From the NCBI RefSeq assembly GCF_950295315.1, contig NC_080171.1, positions 33,782,361-33,846,360 on the forward strand: a DNA stretch of 64,000 nt, in the 5' to 3' direction. Shown one piece after another: positions 42,054 to 51,317 of this stretch (the first letter of the stretch is position 1; each line of letters begins with the position of its first letter). Source of the stretch: Erinaceus europaeus (taxonomy: Eukaryota > Chordata > Mammalia > Eulipotyphla > Erinaceidae). The position numbers and the translations under genes are program-made. A model generated the notes under the pieces. That model made no database searches and was not told the origin of the DNA. It saw only the letters and a list, made by a program, of their open reading frames with translations.

Positions 42054-44067
42054 GATGTGGCTGACCATCTCATTGCCTCCCTGGATGCAGCAGCACGCCA
42101 AGCCCGCTGGCAACAACTCACGGAAAGTCTGAACTTCACCCACTCAAGTAGGAAGGCCTGGAAGCTTCTTCACAGACTGGGTGCCAGTAGCCAACCCCCT
42201 CCCGTCTCCCATCCTCCCGTATCTCCAAACTCAGTGGCCAGTCACCTAACTCAAGTTGGACGTGCTAAGATCGACCCAGTCTGGAAAAGAGAAATTTCCC
42301 ATGAGTGGTCATCCCACTTCCGTTTATCTTGTCCATCTCCAAAACTCTCTCCCTTTACACTGTCTGAACTGGAAGCCGCTTTGAAGAGGGTTAAACCGGG
42401 AACAGCTGCTGGCTATGATAACATCACCCCAGAACTTATTCTTAACCTGGGTCCCGCGGCAAAGAAGTGGCTCACTGCATTCCTGTCCCACATCTTGGAA
42501 TCTGAGTCTATGCCCAAAGTTTGGCGTCACGCGAAGATGATAGCAGTTTCGAAACCAAAGAAAGACCCAACACTGGCCTCCAGCTATAGACCAATTTCTC
42601 TCCTCTCCGTGTGTTACAAACTCCTTGAGAGGCTGCTTCTGTCACGTATTTCTCATCTTACAGAGAAATTCCTATCACCCGCCCAAGCTGGTTTCCGCCC
42701 AGGAAGATCTACCTGCGAACAAGCCCTGGCCCTCTCAACTTACATTGAAAATGGATTCCAGAAGAATTTAAAGACGGGTGCTGTCTTTGTTGATCTCACA
42801 GCAGCCTGTGACACGGTCTGGCACCGTGGTCTCCTAGTCAAGATCTCAAGATGCCTGCCTCCATGGGTGGCCAACACTATATCGTTTCTTCTCCAAAACA
42901 GAAGATTCCGGGTGCACCTGGGTGACAAGTCTAGCAGATGGAGACCTGTCTCAAGTGGTCTCCCCCAGGGCTCTGTTCTGGCTCCTACGCTATTTAATAT
43001 TTACATCAATGACCTCCCAGAAACTTCTTCAAGGAAGTTCATCTACGCCGATGACATCTGCTGTGCAACTCAGACATCCAAGTTCGACATCCTCAAGGAA
43101 ACACTCACGAAAGACATGTCTCTGATATCTGATTACTGTAAAAAATGGCGACTAATCCCTAGCACTGCAAAAAACGGTATCATCTGTTTTCCATCTACAC
43201 CATGCCTCGGCCTCGCGTGAGCTTAATATGCAGCTTGGCAGTACGAGAATCCGGCATGAAGCCCAGCCAGTCTATCTTGGCGTTACTCTCGATCACACTC
43301 TGTCATTTCACAAACATCTCATAAAAAACTGCAGCAAAGGTGGGCGCGAGGAATAACATCATTGCAAGACTGGCCAGCTCCTCATGGGGCACGAGTGCTT
43401 CCACACTACGATCATCATCTCTGGCATTATGCTATTCCACTGCAGAATACTGTGCCCCAGTATGGTTCCGTAGCCCCCATGTCCACTTGGTCGATTCCAA
43501 ATTATATTCCTCCATGAGGATAATTTCTGGAACCATCCGTTCCACCCCGGTTCCATGGCTGCCAGTTCTTAGCAACATCGCCCCGCCAGATATTCGTCGG
43601 GATGCGGCATCATCTAAGTTCATTTCCCACGTCTACGCTCAACCTGACCTGCCAATATACGCGGATATCTTCGCCCACCCTGTCCAACGCTTGACGTCTC
43701 ATCACCCAATCTGGTCCCCTATGCCTACACTGAACTTCTCTGTTCCAGTCTCTTGGAAACAGAGTTGGCAGTCAGCTGAGGTAAAGAACAAACACCTCAT
43801 CACAGACCCCTGCAAGCGTCAACCCGGCTTTGACCTAACACGTTATGATTGGGCCCTCCTCAATCGCTATCGAACAGGCCATGGCCGGTGCGCCGCTATG
43901 TTCCATCGCTGGGGAGCCAGAGACAACCCGAATTGCCCCTGCGGCTACAGACTATGACCCACATAGTCAATGACTGCCACCTCTCCAGATTCAAAGGAGG
44001 TCTCGAAACTTTACATCAGGCTCAACCTGATGCTGTTGACTTGCTATGGAAGAAGGGCAAACGCTAG
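42054..44067 (+). pseudogene. non-L1 LINE ORF2-like reverse transcriptase, three frameshifts
   Basis: The frame is open from the truncated 5' edge (no ATG) to a TAG at 44065-44067, broken only by three single-base indels. Two are apparent extra A's in A6 runs at 43169-43174 and 43323-43328. The third is an apparent 1-base loss near 43950. No in-frame nonsense mutation is seen between them. Motifs in order: SYRPISLLSVCYKLLER, AGFRPGRSTCEQ, motif A FVDLTAACDTVWHRG (catalytic Asp present; a Cys stands where I would expect Tyr), GLPQGSVLAPTLFNIYINDL, and the YADD box in FIYADDICC. The C-terminal region has STAEYCAPVW and a CPCG...H...C cluster that looks like a zinc knuckle. The APE-type endonuclease is missing through truncation. 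Such a protein would nick DNA and copy its own RNA into it. This copy cannot do so as it stands. Confidence 0.88.
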
Positions 44068-44081
44068 AAGAAGAAGAAGAA
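44068..44081 (+). repeat. GAA-type 3' tail of the LINE
   Basis: (AAG)n directly after the stop codon. Short microsatellite tails instead of poly(A) are typical of RTE- and CR1-like LINEs. The same tail appears on the copy at 48658. Confidence 0.85.
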
Positions 44082-44091
44082 ACCAACACCC
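44082..44091. repeat. LINE target-site duplication, right copy
   Basis: Second exact ACCAACACCC. Confidence 0.85.
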
Positions 44092-44154
44092 CACTGTGTG
44101 GGTCCCAGTTTGACTCTCAATTATTATATATATGTATATCATTCTTTCTTTGTA

Positions 44155-44286
44155 TTAATTTATATGCGTTTATTTTTTACAAGAGCACTGTTTAGCTCTG
44201 ACTTCTGATGGTACAGGGGATTGAACCTGAGACCACAGAGCCTCAGGCATAAGAGCCGTTTTGCATAACCATTACGTTATCTCTCC

Positions 44287-44288
<2 letters not shown>
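44155..44288 (-). mobile_element. SINE-D
   Basis: Antisense: 'agagcactgtttagctctga', 'ggattgaacctgagaccac', 'ataaccattacgttatctct'. Confidence 0.85.

Positions 44289-44341
<53 letters not shown>
44289..44341. repeat. (TTA)n microsatellite
   Basis: About 17 perfect ATT units between two antisense SINEs. Confidence 0.95.
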
Positions 44342-44344
<3 letters not shown>

Positions 44345-44470
44345 CTAATGTCACGATAGGTCTTGGTGCCTGCATGATGAATCCACCACTCTTGGTGACC
44401 AATTTTTCCTTTTTTTTTCTTTTTTTCTTTTTGTCTTTTTATTTCATAGGACTAAGAGAAATTGAGAGTC
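44342..44470 (-). mobile_element. long-form SINE 3' part
   Basis: Antisense 3' module 'gtcttggtgcctgcatgatg' and 'aatccaccactcttggtgac', then T-rich sequence and the start of the GA tract. It breaks off at about 44470. Confidence 0.65.
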
Positions 44471-44492
44471 GAGGAGCATAGAGAGTGTGAAG

Positions 44493-44715
44493 GCCAGGTG
44501 GTGGCACACCTGGTTGAGCGCCCATGCTACAATGCAAAAGGACACAGGTTCAAGCCCCTGGTTCCCACCTGCATGGGGAAAGCTTCATGGGTGGTCAAGC
44601 AGTGTTGCAGGTGTCTCTCTGTCCCTCTTGCACTCTCTTTATCTCCCCCTTCCCTCTCAATTTCTGTCTGTCTCTATCCAATAAATAAATAAAGATAATT
44701 TTTAGTTAAAAAAAA
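44493..44715 (+). mobile_element. SINE-B, complete
   Basis: 'ggccaggtggtggcacacct' head, B-box region 'aggttcaagcccctgg', CCAATAAATAAATAAAG tail. Confidence 0.93.
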
Positions 44716-44844
44716 AAAAGAAGAGATAGGGAGTGAGAAAGGAAAACGCCTGTAGTACTGCTGCACCACTAGTGAAGCTTCCCTCCTGCAGGTGGGGGCC
44801 AGGGCTTAAACCTGGTTCCTTGTGCATGGTAATATATGCATTCA

Positions 44845-45971
44845 CAGCTGGGGCCCTATTTGGGGAGTCCTGAGATTCCCAAACAGACATGATGGGCCTA
44901 GACCTCAAATAAATCCCTCTCTCCATTGTTACTTTTCATCTCTATCAGGAAAAACACAATAGACCCCTTTGTGGGCACCCATAGGACCTTACCCTCAATT
45001 TAGATCAACAATGGTAGAGAATGTTCCATCCTCCCTTTGGAGGATGGACAACATACTCTATGTTACACCTGAGGAAGATGGGTCCTGATATTGGGGCAGC
45101 TTGGAACATTCCTACTCATGACCACAGAATGTGAGCTCAGATCTGCAGGGCTGCAAAGGTCACACAGGCTTCTAAGCTGAATATGGGCCCCAGATCACAT
45201 CAAATCAGTGGGGTTTACAGTCAACAATATTTAAACCTCTTTCCAATATTAAGGAGCTACTCTCTTCACTGATCCAGCTTTCTGGTCCTTTTTCCAGACA
45301 TGACATCATCTCCCCGGACAATAACTTGGATCCACCTGCATATCAGACTTCAGGCTCAAGGGGAAAAAAACCAGTATAGCCTCAGGTCCTTTGGAATATA
45401 ACTAAAACATGCCTTCTGGCTATCTACAAAACAGAGACACACACACACACACATCAATTCTTCATCTGCACTACTTCAGCCTTTAGGTTCATGATTGGTC
45501 AACAATTTGTTTAGCTTTATATGTTAACTCCTTTTCAGCCACTAGGTTCCAGATGCTAGCAGGATGCCAGCCAGATTTCCCTGGACAGAGAACCTCACTA
45601 ATGTGTTCTGGAGCTCCGATTCCCCAGAGCCCTTCCCCACTAGGGAAAGAGAGAGACAGGCTGGGAGTATGGATCAATCAGTCAACACCCATGTTCAGCA
45701 GGGAAGGAATTACAGAAGCCAGACCTTTCACCTTCTGCATCCCACGACGACCTTGGGTCCATACTCCCAGGGGATTAAAGAATAGGATATTACTGTTGAA
45801 TGTAAAACATTAATTCCCCAATAAAGAAATTTTTAAAAAAGAATAGGATAGCTATCAAGGGAGGGGATGGGATATGGGGTTCTGGTGGTGGGAATTGTGT
45901 AGAGTTGTACCCCTCTTACCCTATAGTTTTGTTAGTGTTTCCTTTTTATAAATAAAATAAAATAAAATAAA
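44845..45971 (+). mobile_element. 5'-truncated L1, 1.1-kb 3' UTR
   Basis: Target-site duplication AATAT(A/G)TGCATTCA at 44831-44844 and 45972-45985 (one mismatch). The content is 3' UTR only: 'gatgggcctagacctc' (shared with 17298-18267), a perfect 9-bp stem with a 4-nt loop (ccatcctcc/ggaggatgg, near 45028-45049), then 'attacagaagccagacc' and an (AAAAT)n tail at about 45952-45971. A tiny second L1 insertion sits at 45790-45840. Confidence 0.83.
45790..45840 (+). mobile_element. 51-bp L1 3'-end insertion
   Basis: About 44 nt of the AATAAAG-type L1 3' terminus (gttgaatgtaaaacattaat, tccccaataaagaaat) plus a short A-tail. It is flanked by exact GAATAGGATA at 45780-45789 and 45841-45850, extendable to about 13 bp. 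Confidence 0.88.
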
Positions 45972-46019
45972 ATATGTGCATTCAACTGGATATGCCACCA
46001 CCTGGTCCCCCCACTCCCA

Positions 46020-46240
46020 ATGAAATGGAGACAGTCCCATAATGAAAAGGTCTGTGAGACCTACATTTGAGCTGGGCAAGCACTGCTCTCACATCTGACC
46101 GTGAGCTAACTATTACAAATAACTCTTGACCAAAGATTTGAACTTCATGGGTCTGTCTACTCATATTCAGATTTTCTGATAAGCAGATACACACTTGTGG
46201 TATGAGTAAATACAGTATAACACTATAAATGAATTTACTC
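46020..46240. other. unique intergenic sequence
   Basis: No repeat or gene recognised. Confidence 0.4.
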
Positions 46241-46244
46241 TTCC

Positions 46245-46465
46245 TGGGGCTGGGTGGTGGTGCACCTGGTTGAGTGCACATGTTACAATGCTCAAGGACC
46301 CAGGTTTGAGTCCCCGGTCCCCACCTGCAAGGGAAAAGCTTCACGAGTGGTGAAGCCATGCTGCAGGTGTCTTTGTCTCTTCTCCTCTCTCAATATACCC
46401 CCCTTCCCTCTCAATTTCTGGCTGTCTCTTTCTAGTATATAAATAAAGATAATAAAAAAATTTTA
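46245..46465 (+). mobile_element. SINE-B, complete
   Basis: 'ggggctgggtggtggtgcac' head, 'aggtttgagtccccgg', CT tract, TATAAATAAAG. Confidence 0.92.
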
Positions 46466-46494
46466 ATTTTTCTTTTCCTTATAATTATTATTTT

Positions 46495-46661
46495 TAAAGA
46501 TTTTATTTATTTATTAATGAGAAAGACAGGAGAGAGAGAGAAAGAGAAAGAAAGAACCAGACATCACTCTGGTACATGTGTTGCCAGGCAGGGACTGAAG
46601 TTGGGACCTCATACTTTAGAGTCCAGTGCTTTATCCACTGCTCCACCTACCAGACCACTCT
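46495..46661 (-). mobile_element. SINE-C
   Basis: Antisense: 'gattttatttatttattaat', 'ccagacatcactctggtaca', 'gtgctttatccactgctcca'. Confidence 0.9.
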
Positions 46662-47022
46662 TCCTGTTATTTGTTTATTTATTGGCTACAGGCAGAAAGA
46701 AATCAATAAAGAGGAGGAAAGAGAGGGGAGAGGGGAGAGACTCCTGCATCACTGCTTTGTTAGTATGCTTTTAAAAACCCTTTCTGTTTCATTTGGTTTA
46801 AATCCCCCCTGCTTAACACTATTCTATTTACATAACCACTTCATTCTATTTACATAACCGCTGTTAACAAGCACCACCCTCCCTCCAGGGCGTTGGTTCA
46901 ATCCCCACTGGTTCATGATATGTTTTTGCTCTGCCCCCTCTATTGTCACACTCTGATTTTCACCAGTCACTTTTCTCTCCACCCTCTCTATGTCACATCC
47001 TGTTCACGCCCTACTTGGGAAG

Positions 47023-47032
47023 TATATATAAA
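47023..47032 (+). promoter_or_regulatory. LTR TATA box
   Basis: TATATATAAA, about 70 bp before the LTR AATAAA signal, so an R region of plausible length lies between. Confidence 0.75.
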
Positions 47033-47099
47033 GACAACATTGTTTGTTTTAGTTGTTAGTTTAGCTTAGCTTGGTATAGATTGTGCTGCGACCTGCATG

Positions 47100-47105
47100 A
47101 ATAAA
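47100..47105 (+). terminator. LTR polyadenylation signal
   Basis: AATAAA 70 bp before the LTR end. Confidence 0.8.
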
Positions 47106-47394
47106 GAGATACTGCCTACAGCTCAACCATGAGTCCCGGGTCATCTGTCTCCCGTCAATGAAGCTCAGCCCGACACTGCTTCACTGCTTGTGAAACTTCC
47201 TGCTTATGTGGGGACCAGGGCCTGGTTCTTGTGTGCTGTAACATATGCACTTTTCGAGGTGGATCACCTCCTGAAACCTCTTAAAATCTTCTTCACCAAA
47301 TTTTTCTTGTCTTTAGTTATTGTGAGAATACAGTATATAATTCATATACAAACACATGCTAATCAAATGTGGCTTCTGGTCAGTTGCAGACTAT

Positions 47395-47463
47395 TAAGGT
47401 GCCTTGGATATAGCATAATGGTCATGCAAAGAAGTTGTGTGTGTGTGTGTGTGTGTGTGTGTG
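47395..47463 (+). mobile_element. SINE-D head running into (TG)n
   Basis: 'gatatagcataatggtcatg' followed by TG at 47438-47463. Confidence 0.6.
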
Positions 47464-47494
47464 TCTTATTTATTTGTGAGTCAAAAAGAAAACA

Positions 47495-47765
47495 GCCCAG
47501 GAGATCGGCAGTAGCACAGCATGGAGCAAAGGGCAAGGACCAGCATTAGGATCCCAGTTCAAGTCCCCGGTTCCACACCTGCAGGGGAGTCACTTCACAG
47601 GTGGTGAAGCAGGTCTGCAGGTGTCTATCTTTCTCTCCACATTTCTGTCTTCCCCTCCTCTCTCCATTTCTCTCTGTCACATCCAGCAACAATGAAATCA
47701 ATAACAACAATAATAACTACAACAATAAAACAACAAGGGCAACAAAAGGGAATAAATAAATAAAA
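47495..47765 (+). mobile_element. SINE-A
   Basis: 'gagatcggcagtagcacag' head (a few bases lost), full body to 'gcaacaaaagggaataaata'. Confidence 0.88.
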
Positions 47766-47799
47766 GGAAAACAACCCCAGAACATCTTATCACTGCAAT

Positions 47800-47885
47800 A
47801 CATGCCGTGATAGAAACTCAACTCTGATCTCATGCTTGAGAGTCCAGTGCTTTATCCACTCCACTATGCTATCTCCTAAGCCATG
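47800..47885 (-). mobile_element. SINE-C fragment
   Basis: Antisense 'agagtccagtgctttatcca' head complement. The tail side is missing. Confidence 0.65.
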
Positions 47886-47895
47886 GTTAACTGTT

Positions 47896-47943
47896 TTGTT
47901 TTGTTTTGTTTTGTTTTGTTTTGTTTGTTTGTTTGTTTGTTTT
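47896..47943. repeat. (TTTTG)n/(TTTG)n microsatellite
   Basis: TTTTG units changing to TTTG units before a SINE head remnant (47944-48008). Confidence 0.92.
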
Positions 47944-48031
47944 AATGTGGTGCTGGGGATAGAACCAAAACCTCAAGCATGCATTCTATTGATGAACTGC
48001 CTCCCTGAGCCAGTTTTTTTATTTCTTGTTT

Positions 48032-48104
48032 TTTCTTTCTTCCTCCCTTTCTTTCTTTCTTCCTTTCTTCCGTCTTCCTTTCTTTCCTTCTTCCTTCCTT
48101 TTTT

Positions 48105-48155
<51 letters not shown>

Positions 48156-48166
48156 CTCTTTCTCTT
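48032..48166. repeat. (CTTT)n/(CCTT)n microsatellite
   Basis: Pyrimidine tetranucleotide array on the tail side of an antisense SINE-D. Confidence 0.92.
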
Positions 48167-48278
48167 TTTCCAGAGCACTGCTCAGCTCTGGCTGATGGTT
48201 CTGTGGGGGACCTGATGCTTAGGAGCCTCAGGAGTAAGACTCTTTTACATAACCTTTATGCTATCTCCCCCACCCTAA
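48167..48278 (-). mobile_element. SINE-D
   Basis: Antisense 'ccagagcactgctcagctct' to 'ataacctttatgctatctcc'. Confidence 0.85.
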
Positions 48279-48291
48279 TAATTTAGTTTTT

Positions 48292-48585
48292 CTTTTCCCA
48301 GAACACTGCTCAGCTCTGTCTTGCGGTGGTGTGGGGGACTGAACCTGGGACTTTGTAGCCTCAGACATGGTTCTTCTTTTCTTTTTCTTTCTCCTTCTCC
48401 TTCTTTTTCAGAGAGGATGAAAGGAAGAAGGGGAGAGAAAGAGAAAGAGCCCAAAGCACCACTCCACTATGCATGGAGTTCTACTTGTTTTGTTGTTACT
48501 GCTCTCTCATGCAGCACCAGGGTTAGAGCTCAGAGCTATACCAGATAAGATAAGCCCTACCACTGAGCCACTTCCCTGACCTGGG
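48292..48585 (-). mobile_element. two antisense SINEs (D-like, then diverged)
   Basis: 48292-48370 is a SINE-D without its head (agaacactgctcagctctgt). 48371-48585 carries a GA tract and ends 'gagccacttccctgacc', a head complement of unclear family. Confidence 0.55.
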
Positions 48586-48657
48586 TCAACTGTGTTTTGA
48601 AAAGAAAAACCTGAATGCTTTACCACCACCCCAGCTCAGCCACAAGCTCACTCCCAC

Positions 48658-48784
48658 CTTCTTCTTCTAGTGTTTGCCCTTCTTCCGTAGCCAGTCAACA
48701 GCGTCAGGTTGAGCCTAATGTAAAGTTTCGAGACCTCCTTTGAATCTGGAGAGGTGGCAGTCCTTGACTATGTGGGTCATAGTC
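48658..48784 (-). mobile_element. second copy of the non-L1 LINE, 3' end only
   Basis: The reverse complement matches 43950-44075 of the first copy with about six substitutions in about 127 bp, by eye about 95% identity. It has the same stop codon context and the same GAA tail. Probable 7-bp duplication TCCCACC at 48652-48658 and 48783-48789. It is severely 5'-truncated. Confidence 0.88.
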
Positions 48785-48962
48785 CCACCCACTTCCTGCC
48801 AATCTTCTCCACAATAGCCCTTCCTTTTGTTTCATTGGAGCAGAAGTATAAAAGCACTGCAATTAAGTGATCTTTCCCTCTTCTTTCTCTTTTCACAGGG
48901 GCATAAATGTCAGTATGAACACAGGGCTGGTATTAACCAAATGAAATCTAGAGGGCTAAATT

Positions 48963-48985
48963 TGGTGTGTGTGTGTGTGTGTGTG
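48963..48985. repeat. (TG)n microsatellite
   Basis: 11 TG units. Confidence 0.93.
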
Positions 48986-49212
48986 TTGCCACCAAAGTTA
49001 TTGTTGAGGCCTACAGGACAAATCCACTACTCCTGAAAGGTTATGTTTTTTTTTTCTTTTTGATAGACACAGAGAGAAATGGGGGGGAGAGAGATAGAGA
49101 GATGCCTGCAGACTGCTTCTCTGCTCATAACGCTTCCCTGACAGGTCAGAAGCAGGGGTCTGAACCCAGGTCCTTGCGCAGGGAAGTATGTGTGCCACTA
49201 GCAGCCACCCTT
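48986..49212 (-). mobile_element. SINE-B, long form
   Basis: Antisense: 3' module trace 'ttgttgaggcctacagg', GA tract, 'gatgcctgcagactgcttct', head complement 'gtgccactagcagccacc'. Confidence 0.75.
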
Positions 49213-49252
49213 TATGTGTGATCTTAACAGCCATATGTCAAAAAAAAAAAGG

Positions 49253-49425
49253 GGAAGAAATGTCCAGAAACATATCTGAGGCCCCAGATGTGATCCCCAA
49301 CACTACCATATGCCAGAGCAGGTGGTATTCTTGTTTCTGTTCCCACTCCATCCCCCCTCTCTCTTTCTCTCAGAGGTAGAGTGAAAGAGACCACAGCACT
49401 GAAGTGTCCTTCCATGTTTGAATTG
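49253..49425 (+). mobile_element. SINE of uncertain family
   Basis: 'catatctgaggccccagatg', 'atccccaacactaccatatg', CT tract at about 49355-49372. The right part looks antisense, so two pieces may be joined. Confidence 0.45.
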
Positions 49426-49554
49426 CTTATTACTTTCACTTTGTAATCAAATATTTGACATCATTTGAGCAGAACCAAATGGGCTTCCATTTGACTTTCA
49501 AAATCTAGAATTTATATTCAGATTTATATTGTATATCCTTTTGAAGCCACACCT

Positions 49555-49692
49555 CTTTCTTTCTTTCTTTTCTTTCTAAAAACACTGTTTAGCTCTGGTT
49601 TATGGTGTTGCTCAAGGGATTGAACCTGGGATTCTGGTGCCTCAGGCATGAACGTTTATTGTGCTATAGATTGTGTTATCTCCCAAGGCCCA
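49555..49692 (-). mobile_element. SINE-D
   Basis: Antisense: 'aaacactgtttagctctggt', 'gggattgaacctgggattct', head complement worn. Confidence 0.75.
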
Positions 49693-49779
49693 AAACCTCT
49701 CGAGGAGACAACAAAAAATGCTGAAAATGTTTAAAGTATTTCTGGACTCTCCCTAAGCACTGCCTCCAGAAAGAGCATG

Positions 49780-49965
49780 TGTTTTATAGTAAATGAGATC
49801 TGGGCTTGAATTCTCATTTTATCACTGTCTTATCTGATGATTAACTTCTCAGACAGTGCTTTTATCTGTAAAACAGACTTGCTAATATCTACTTTTCAGA
49901 ACTGTTGAGAGATTTAAAGAAGATAATCAATGTGAAGAACTGGTCTAACTCTGGAAACAAAGACT
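49780..49965 (+). mobile_element. MIR relic
   Basis: 'gatctgggcttgaattctca', 'gtgcttttatctgtaaaaca', 'ttgagagatttaaagaagat' follow the MIR order over about 180 bp. Confidence 0.78.
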
Positions 49966-49989
49966 AAGTAGGTCCCCACCCCCACCCCA

Positions 49990-50108
49990 CCCCAAGAGCA
50001 CTGCTCAGTTCTAATTTTTCGTGGTATCAGAAATTAAACCTGGGATCTCAGAGCCTCAGACATGAGAGACTGTCTACATATCCATTATGCTACATCTTCT
50101 GCTCTAGA
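49990..50108 (-). mobile_element. SINE-D
   Basis: Antisense: 'agagcactgctcagttctaa', 'aaacctgggatctcagagcc', 'atccattatgctac'. Confidence 0.78.
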
Positions 50109-50111
50109 GAG

Positions 50112-50372
50112 GTTTTTTTTTTTTGTCTGTTTACTACCAAGGCTATTGCTGGGGTTGGTGCCTGCATAATTCCTCCACTCTTGGTGGCCATTTTCTTTTT
50201 TCTTTTTTCTTTTTAGGTTAAGTAGTGAGAGGAAGTCACTGCTTCATTGCTTGTGAAAATTCCCTCATATAGGCATTCCCATGTGGTGGCCAGGAACACT
50301 GGGGACACAAACCCTGGTCGTCATGCATGGTAATGTGTGCATTATACAGTGAGCCACCTCCCAGCCCCCTAA
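50112..50372 (-). mobile_element. SINE-B, long form
   Basis: Antisense 3' module 'ggctattgctggggttggtg', then 'cactgcttcattgcttgtga', ending 'gagccacctcccagcccc'. Confidence 0.8.
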
Positions 50373-50737
50373 ATAGTATCCTAAATATTGCCCTTAGAGC
50401 CTTCAGTGTTCTTTTAAATATTCCTAGCAGTTACAATATTAAGTGTCTGGTTTTCTTGAAATAGATGAAATTTCAAAATAACTGAAAAAGTCATCAAGCT
50501 GGGGCAGTACTGGTTTGGGGCTAATACCAAGTAAAGCTCTTACATGATATCACAATTGCTTCTGAAGATGCTGGCAAGAAAAATAATTTCTGTGGCCTTT
50601 CTTTCCATTACAATTCTCTACAACTTCATCTGCTACCTCAATGACATGTAAATTCTCAGATCCATAGGCTCCCAAACCAGCCACAAATCACTCTGCCAAC
50701 AACTACAGTAGGTATCCAGTATGACAAATATCACCTT
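50373..50737. other. unique intergenic sequence
   Basis: No repeat or gene recognised. It is the left flank of the full-length L1. Confidence 0.45.
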
Positions 50738-50747
50738 TGTTTAAAAT
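50738..50747. repeat. L1 target-site duplication, left copy
   Basis: TGTTTAAAAT, exact match to 57029-57038. The minus strand reads ATTTTAAACA after the A-rich tail. Confidence 0.7.
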
Positions 50748-51317
50748 TTTTTTATTTTTTTATTTTTATTTTTTTTAATTTTTTATTTAAGAAAGGATTA
50801 ATTAACAAAACCATAGGGTAGGAGGGGTACAACTCCACACAATTCCCACCGCCCAATCTCCATATCCCACCCCCTTCCCCGATAGCTTTCCCATTCTCTA
50901 TCCCTCTGGGAGCATGGACCCAGGGTCATTGAGGGTTGCAGAAGGTAGAAGGTCTGGCTTCTGTAATTGCTTCCTCGCTGAACATGGGCGTTGACTGGTC
51001 GGTCCATACTCCCAGTCTGCCTCTCTCTTTCCCTAGTAGGATGGGTCTCTGGGGAAGCTGAGCTCCAGGACACATTGGTGGTGTCTTCAATCTAGGGAAG
51101 TCTGGCCGGCATCCTGATGACACCTGGAACCTGGTGACTGAAAAGAGAGTTAACATACAAAGCCAAACAAATTGTTGTGCAATCATGGACCCAAAGCTTG
51201 GAAAAGTGGAGAGGTAGTATTAGGGAGGTACTCACTGCAAACTCTAGTATACTTCTGCTTTCTTACTTTGGTGCCATACTCCAAACTCAGTCAATTTCTG
51301 CTTTGCGTTTCTACTTC

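Larger units (their letters stand above)
42053..44081 (+). mobile_element. young non-L1 LINE (CR1/jockey-group-like), 5'-truncated
   Basis: A 2.03-kb insertion bounded by an exact 10-bp duplication. It begins inside the linker between endonuclease and reverse transcriptase, carries the whole RT and C-terminal region, and ends shortly after its stop codon with (GAA)n (about 44068-44081) instead of poly(A). A second, shorter copy of its 3' end lies at 48658-48784. Base composition (about 50% GC) contrasts with the AT-rich surroundings, as expected of a recent arrival. It is not L1 (different RT motifs, no poly(A)) and not BovB, whose RT block I remember differently. The clade assignment is from motif style only. 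Confidence 0.88.
44716..46012 (-). mobile_element. SINE-B split by an L1 insertion
   Basis: The tail-to-middle part (44716-44844) and head part (45972-46012, 'gatatgccaccacctggtcc') are one antisense SINE-B, separated by the L1 copy at 44845-45971. Confidence 0.82.
46758..47175 (+). mobile_element. solo LTR of an endogenous retrovirus
   Basis: The 418 bp start TGTTAG and end CCGACA (TGT...ACA termini). They are flanked by the perfect 6-bp duplication CTGCTT (46752-46757, 47176-47181). Inside are a 17-bp direct repeat (attctatttacataacc at 46821 and 46843), a TATA box (47023-47032) and AATAAA (47100-47105), in the order U3-R-U5. A 6-bp duplication fits class II (beta-like) retroviruses better than gamma types, which usually give 4 bp. 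No internal retroviral sequence is present, as after recombination between the two LTRs. Confidence 0.88.
46662..47270 (-). mobile_element. SINE-B split by an LTR
   Basis: Left part 46662-46757 and right part 47176-47270 join into one antisense SINE-B when the LTR and one copy of CTGCTT are ignored. Confidence 0.85.

Noticed and set aside
42053..44081. Assignment of the LINE to BovB/RTE or to L2
   Set aside because: The RT motifs (LPQGSVLAP, DTVWHRG) differ from those I remember for BovB, and the near-intact frame is incompatible with ancient L2. The exact clade is left open.
42053..44081. Contamination from a parasite or arthropod
   Set aside because: The element is flanked by a target-site duplication in DNA that carries host SINEs, and a second copy lies nearby in host DNA. 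Contamination of the original reads cannot produce that.
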